From a virus, in IMG/VR virus record IMGVR_UViG_3300003319_000043, positions 1 to 32,310 of that record: DNA of 32,310 nucleotides, one strand, 5' to 3'. Shown here piece after piece: positions 30,632-32,310 of this stretch; position 1 is the first letter of the stretch; the number at the start of each line of letters is the position of its first letter. The position numbers and the translations under genes were made by a program. The notes below the pieces were generated by a model. It made no database searches and had not been told where the DNA came from. It saw only the letters and a list, made by a program, of their open reading frames with translations.

Positions 30632-31717
30632 TCAACTTGCCTGCTTCGCCTTCACTCGCGCCGCCACCGTCGCCATCCGCCGATCGACCGCCCCGCGCAC
30701 ATACCGCCGCGTCGTCTCCAGATCGGCATGCTGCGCGTAGTGCTGGACGAGCAACAAATCCTCCGTCTCGCGCCATAACCACGAGAGGAACGAATGGCGC
30801 AGATCGTAGACGCGGAGATCGCCGGGGAGCGCCACCGTACGGCCCGCCGCGCCCTCCTGCGCCACGTAGCGGCGCACGGCGGCATGGAAGGACCGGCCCA
30901 GGGCACGCTGATCAAAGCGGCCCCAGGCGAACGCTCGCAGCCAGGCGCGGCACGCCAGCACCCCGTACGGGAAGAGCGGCACGGTGACGGACTCGGCGCC
31001 CTCGCCCTTCAGCCGCGGTGGCAACGTCAGCGTTTCGCGCGCGAGATCGATCCGCTCCGGCCGCAGTCGATGCAAGCTCGCGGGCGTGATGCCGGTGCCG
31101 AGCATCATCATCAGCCGCGCCTGTGCTTTGTTTTTGAAGCCGCGACCGCCGCGCCCAGGATGCCGGTGCGTGCGGTGCGTGTCCATCGTGGCGAGGATCG
31201 CGGCAAGCACGTCGACATCGATCGCGCGCACTTCGCCTTGCGGCTCGCGCGGCGTCTTGATCGCGCGCGCGGGATTCGGTGCCTCAGCGCCGTCGAGCGC
31301 GTCGTAGAGCTGCGCCAGCGCGCGCCGCCGGTGCTTCACGGTGCTGACCGCCACGCCATCAGCGATCCAGTCGTTCACGACGGTTTGCAGGCGCTCGATC
31401 GTCAAGCGGCTGCGGCGGACGTCGCCGAGCACCTCGAGCCACGCGGCGAGATTCGACGCAACATCTCGCCGCGGGCGCCCCGGGGGAAGCGTCTCGAGAT
31501 ACTCGAGCACGTCGCCTTGCAGCGTGCCCTGTGTTTTGCGCCGACGATCGCGCCGCTTGCGAAACTCGCTTTTCGTTGAGTCAATCCAGGCCTGGATCTC
31601 GCGCACGCCGCGCGACCGCGGAAAACTCTTTTCGCGCCGCAGCGTGCCCACCTTGGCGATCGCGATGCGCACGCGATCGTCTTCCCAGATGTTCGTTGCG
31701 ATGCGGACGCGGGGCAT
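30632..31717 (-). CDS. int: tyrosine integrase
   Basis: A 361-residue recombinase. Residues 1-55 form an arm-type DNA-binding domain, about 65-155 the core-binding helical domain, and 170-355 the catalytic domain. Visible catalytic residues are Lys237 (RLKGEG), Arg307 and His308 (YDLRHSF), His330 (QHAD) and the nucleophile Tyr339 (TTRRY). The first catalytic Arg, normally in a TG-x-R context, is absent: the segment reads LGTGITPASL (206-215), with Thr211 in its place. Tyr304 stands in for the first His of HxxR. It should integrate the phage at tRNA-Arg(CCG). It directly follows a small membrane gene (stop and start abut). Confidence 0.9.
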   Translation of the reverse strand: MPRVRIATNIWEDDRVRIAIAKVGTLRREKSFPRSRGVREIQAWIDSTKSEFRKRRDRRRKTQGTLQGDVLEYLETLPPGRPRRDVASNLAAWLEVLGDVRRSRLTIERLQTVVNDWIADGVAVSTVKHRRRALAQLYDALDGAEAPNPARAIKTPREPQGEVRAIDVDVLAAILATMDTHRTHRHPGRGGRGFKNKAQARLMMMLGTGITPASLHRLRPERIDLARETLTLPPRLKGEGAESVTVPLFPYGVLACRAWLRAFAWGRFDQRALGRSFHAAVRRYVAQEGAAGRTVALPGDLRVYDLRHSFLSWLWRETEDLLLVQHYAQHADLETTRRYVRGAVDRRMATVAARVKAKQAS

Positions 31718-31900
31718 TCAGCGGCGCGCGCCGAGATAGCTGCCGATCACGAAGAACACGCCCATGCCGAAGAGGATCCCGCTCAGCGCCGCCGCTCCGA
31801 CGAACGCCATCAGGAGGCCGAGCGCGATGCCGAGATAGCCGACGGTGGTCAGCCGCCCCTTCGGGCGTTTGACGGGGGTGTTGAGATCCATCGCTGTCAT
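31718..31900 (-). CDS. small two-pass membrane protein before int
   Basis: A 60-residue protein. The ATG at 31900 is preferred because AGGT lies before it and earlier in-frame sequence (from 32008) is charged and unlike a protein start. Two hydrophobic helices (about 17-35, VGYLGIALGLLMAFVGAAAL, and 39-55, ILFGMGVFFVIGSYLG) follow a short basic N-terminus. Its TGA directly abuts the integrase ATG, so the two are co-translated. Function unknown; a superinfection-exclusion or lysogeny role is possible. Confidence 0.55.
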   Translation of the reverse strand: MTAMDLNTPVKRPKGRLTTVGYLGIALGLLMAFVGAAALSGILFGMGVFFVIGSYLGARR

Positions 31901-32062
31901 TGTTTGACCTACAGCAGGCGCGCCCCGACGGACGCAGGTTTCTGATTTCTCAACGCCGCGCGCAGCTTGCGGCAATTGCGATCTTGGTACTTGCCGCCGA
32001 TTATCCAATTCGATACGTTACGTGACGTTTACCGAACAATTTTTACCGGCTCACGGAGGCGT
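31901..32062. promoter_or_regulatory. divergent promoter/operator region
   Basis: A 162-bp gap between leftward (membrane protein, int) and rightward genes, so it must hold promoters for both. A possible rightward promoter is TTGCCG (31991-31996), 17 bp, TACGTT (32014-32019). Three ACGT tetramers at 5-bp steps (32015-32028, ACGTTACGTGACGT) overlap its -10 and make a near-palindrome suited to a dimeric repressor. On the leftward strand GATAAT lies at about 32000-32005, without a good -35. All are weak predictions. Confidence 0.35.
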
Positions 32063-32310
32063 ATGTCTTCCCCCCGTCGTCCCCGCATTCCTGACCGTCC
32101 GCTCACCGTCCTCGAGAAGCGCGCTTGGCGCGCGTACGCTCGGTTACCGGAGGCGCTCCAGCGGGATCTGTGCCGCCGGCTAATCGTGCAAGCCAAGCAT
32201 CTCGGAACTTCGTCAACCCCTCCGCCTCCGAGCGAACCAGATCCTCAGGAAGCGTCGCCTCGAATGCTCGAAACGCTCTCACATACGGCGACTCTTCTCG
32301 CGCTGGCCCA
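32063..32310 (+). CDS. partial uncharacterised protein running off the right edge
   Basis: A rightward frame open from ATG 32063 to the window end (82 codons so far), with an excellent ribosome site (ACGGAGG). The N-terminus is Arg/Pro-rich, followed by a helical region (LEKRAWRAYARLPEALQRDL) and an acidic Pro-rich linker (STPPPPSEPDPQEASP). It is divergent from int, the usual place of early or regulatory genes, but no HTH or other motif is visible in the part seen. Confidence 0.55.
   Translation, partial: MSSPRRPRIPDRPLTVLEKRAWRAYARLPEALQRDLCRRLIVQAKHLGTSSTPPPPSEPDPQEASPRMLETLSHTATLLALA

Noticed and set aside
1-32310. CRISPR arrays or anti-CRISPR loci
   Set aside because: The repeats found are coding repeats (51, 60 and about 60 bp) or the 13-bp attP arms; none has the regular repeat-spacer pattern, and no recognisable anti-CRISPR or aca gene was seen.

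Overview
The window is a nearly complete late region of a temperate, long-tailed (siphovirus-type) phage. GC content is high throughout. The evidence is a terminase pair, an HK97-type portal, protease and capsid, gp6/gp7/gp10-type connector proteins, a tail tube protein, a frameshifted tail chaperone and a tape measure, followed by an attachment site and a tyrosine integrase. Nearly all genes run rightward and are coupled through ATGA, GTGA or TGATG stop/start overlaps. The host cannot be named. The sequence suits a high-GC bacterium with a tRNA-Arg(CCG) gene.

Layout. 45-2603: packaging genes and a small HTH protein. 2649-6295: a fused prohead protease/capsid gene, then the portal; capsid before portal is an uncommon order. 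6285-10976: a block of decoration or fibre-like proteins, including a 20-residue repeat protein and a collagen-like protein. 10976-11296: gp6-type connector. 11289-16694: a ten-gene accessory cassette holding an MptE-like protein, three methyltransferase-type proteins, three glycosyltransferase-type proteins, two small membrane proteins and an exported Cys-rich protein. 16691-18844: gp7-type adaptor, an NTTG-repeat fibre, a small protein and gp10-type tail completion. 18864-21937: tail tube, an unknown protein, chaperone with a -1 frameshift, tape measure. 21937-27428: an Fn3/Ig-like protein, a Gp80-like fibre protein and a 1138-residue protein joining a sialidase-like propeller to a tail hub domain. 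27428-30138: a lysis-like module with small membrane proteins, a lysozyme-like protein and a DNA methyltransferase with an altered catalytic motif.

30139-30434 is a dense regulatory segment. It holds the 3' half of a tRNA-Arg(CCG) gene (probable attP core), two tandem pairs of 13-bp repeats flanking it (probable integrase arm sites) and, between core and right arm, a perfect 16-bp palindrome identical to the bacterial chromosomal parS consensus bound by ParB. The leftward operon to its right encodes a small membrane protein, the integrase and a DUF7336-like protein. A divergent rightward gene runs off the right edge. Because attP lies between the late genes and int, the window shows the phage in circular or packaged form rather than as an integrated prophage.

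The most unusual points are the parS site inside attP, the sugar/methyl cassette embedded in the head-tail connector genes, the propeller-hub fusion, the nested capsid start inside the protease-capsid fusion, and the undetected -1 frame extension of the tail chaperone.
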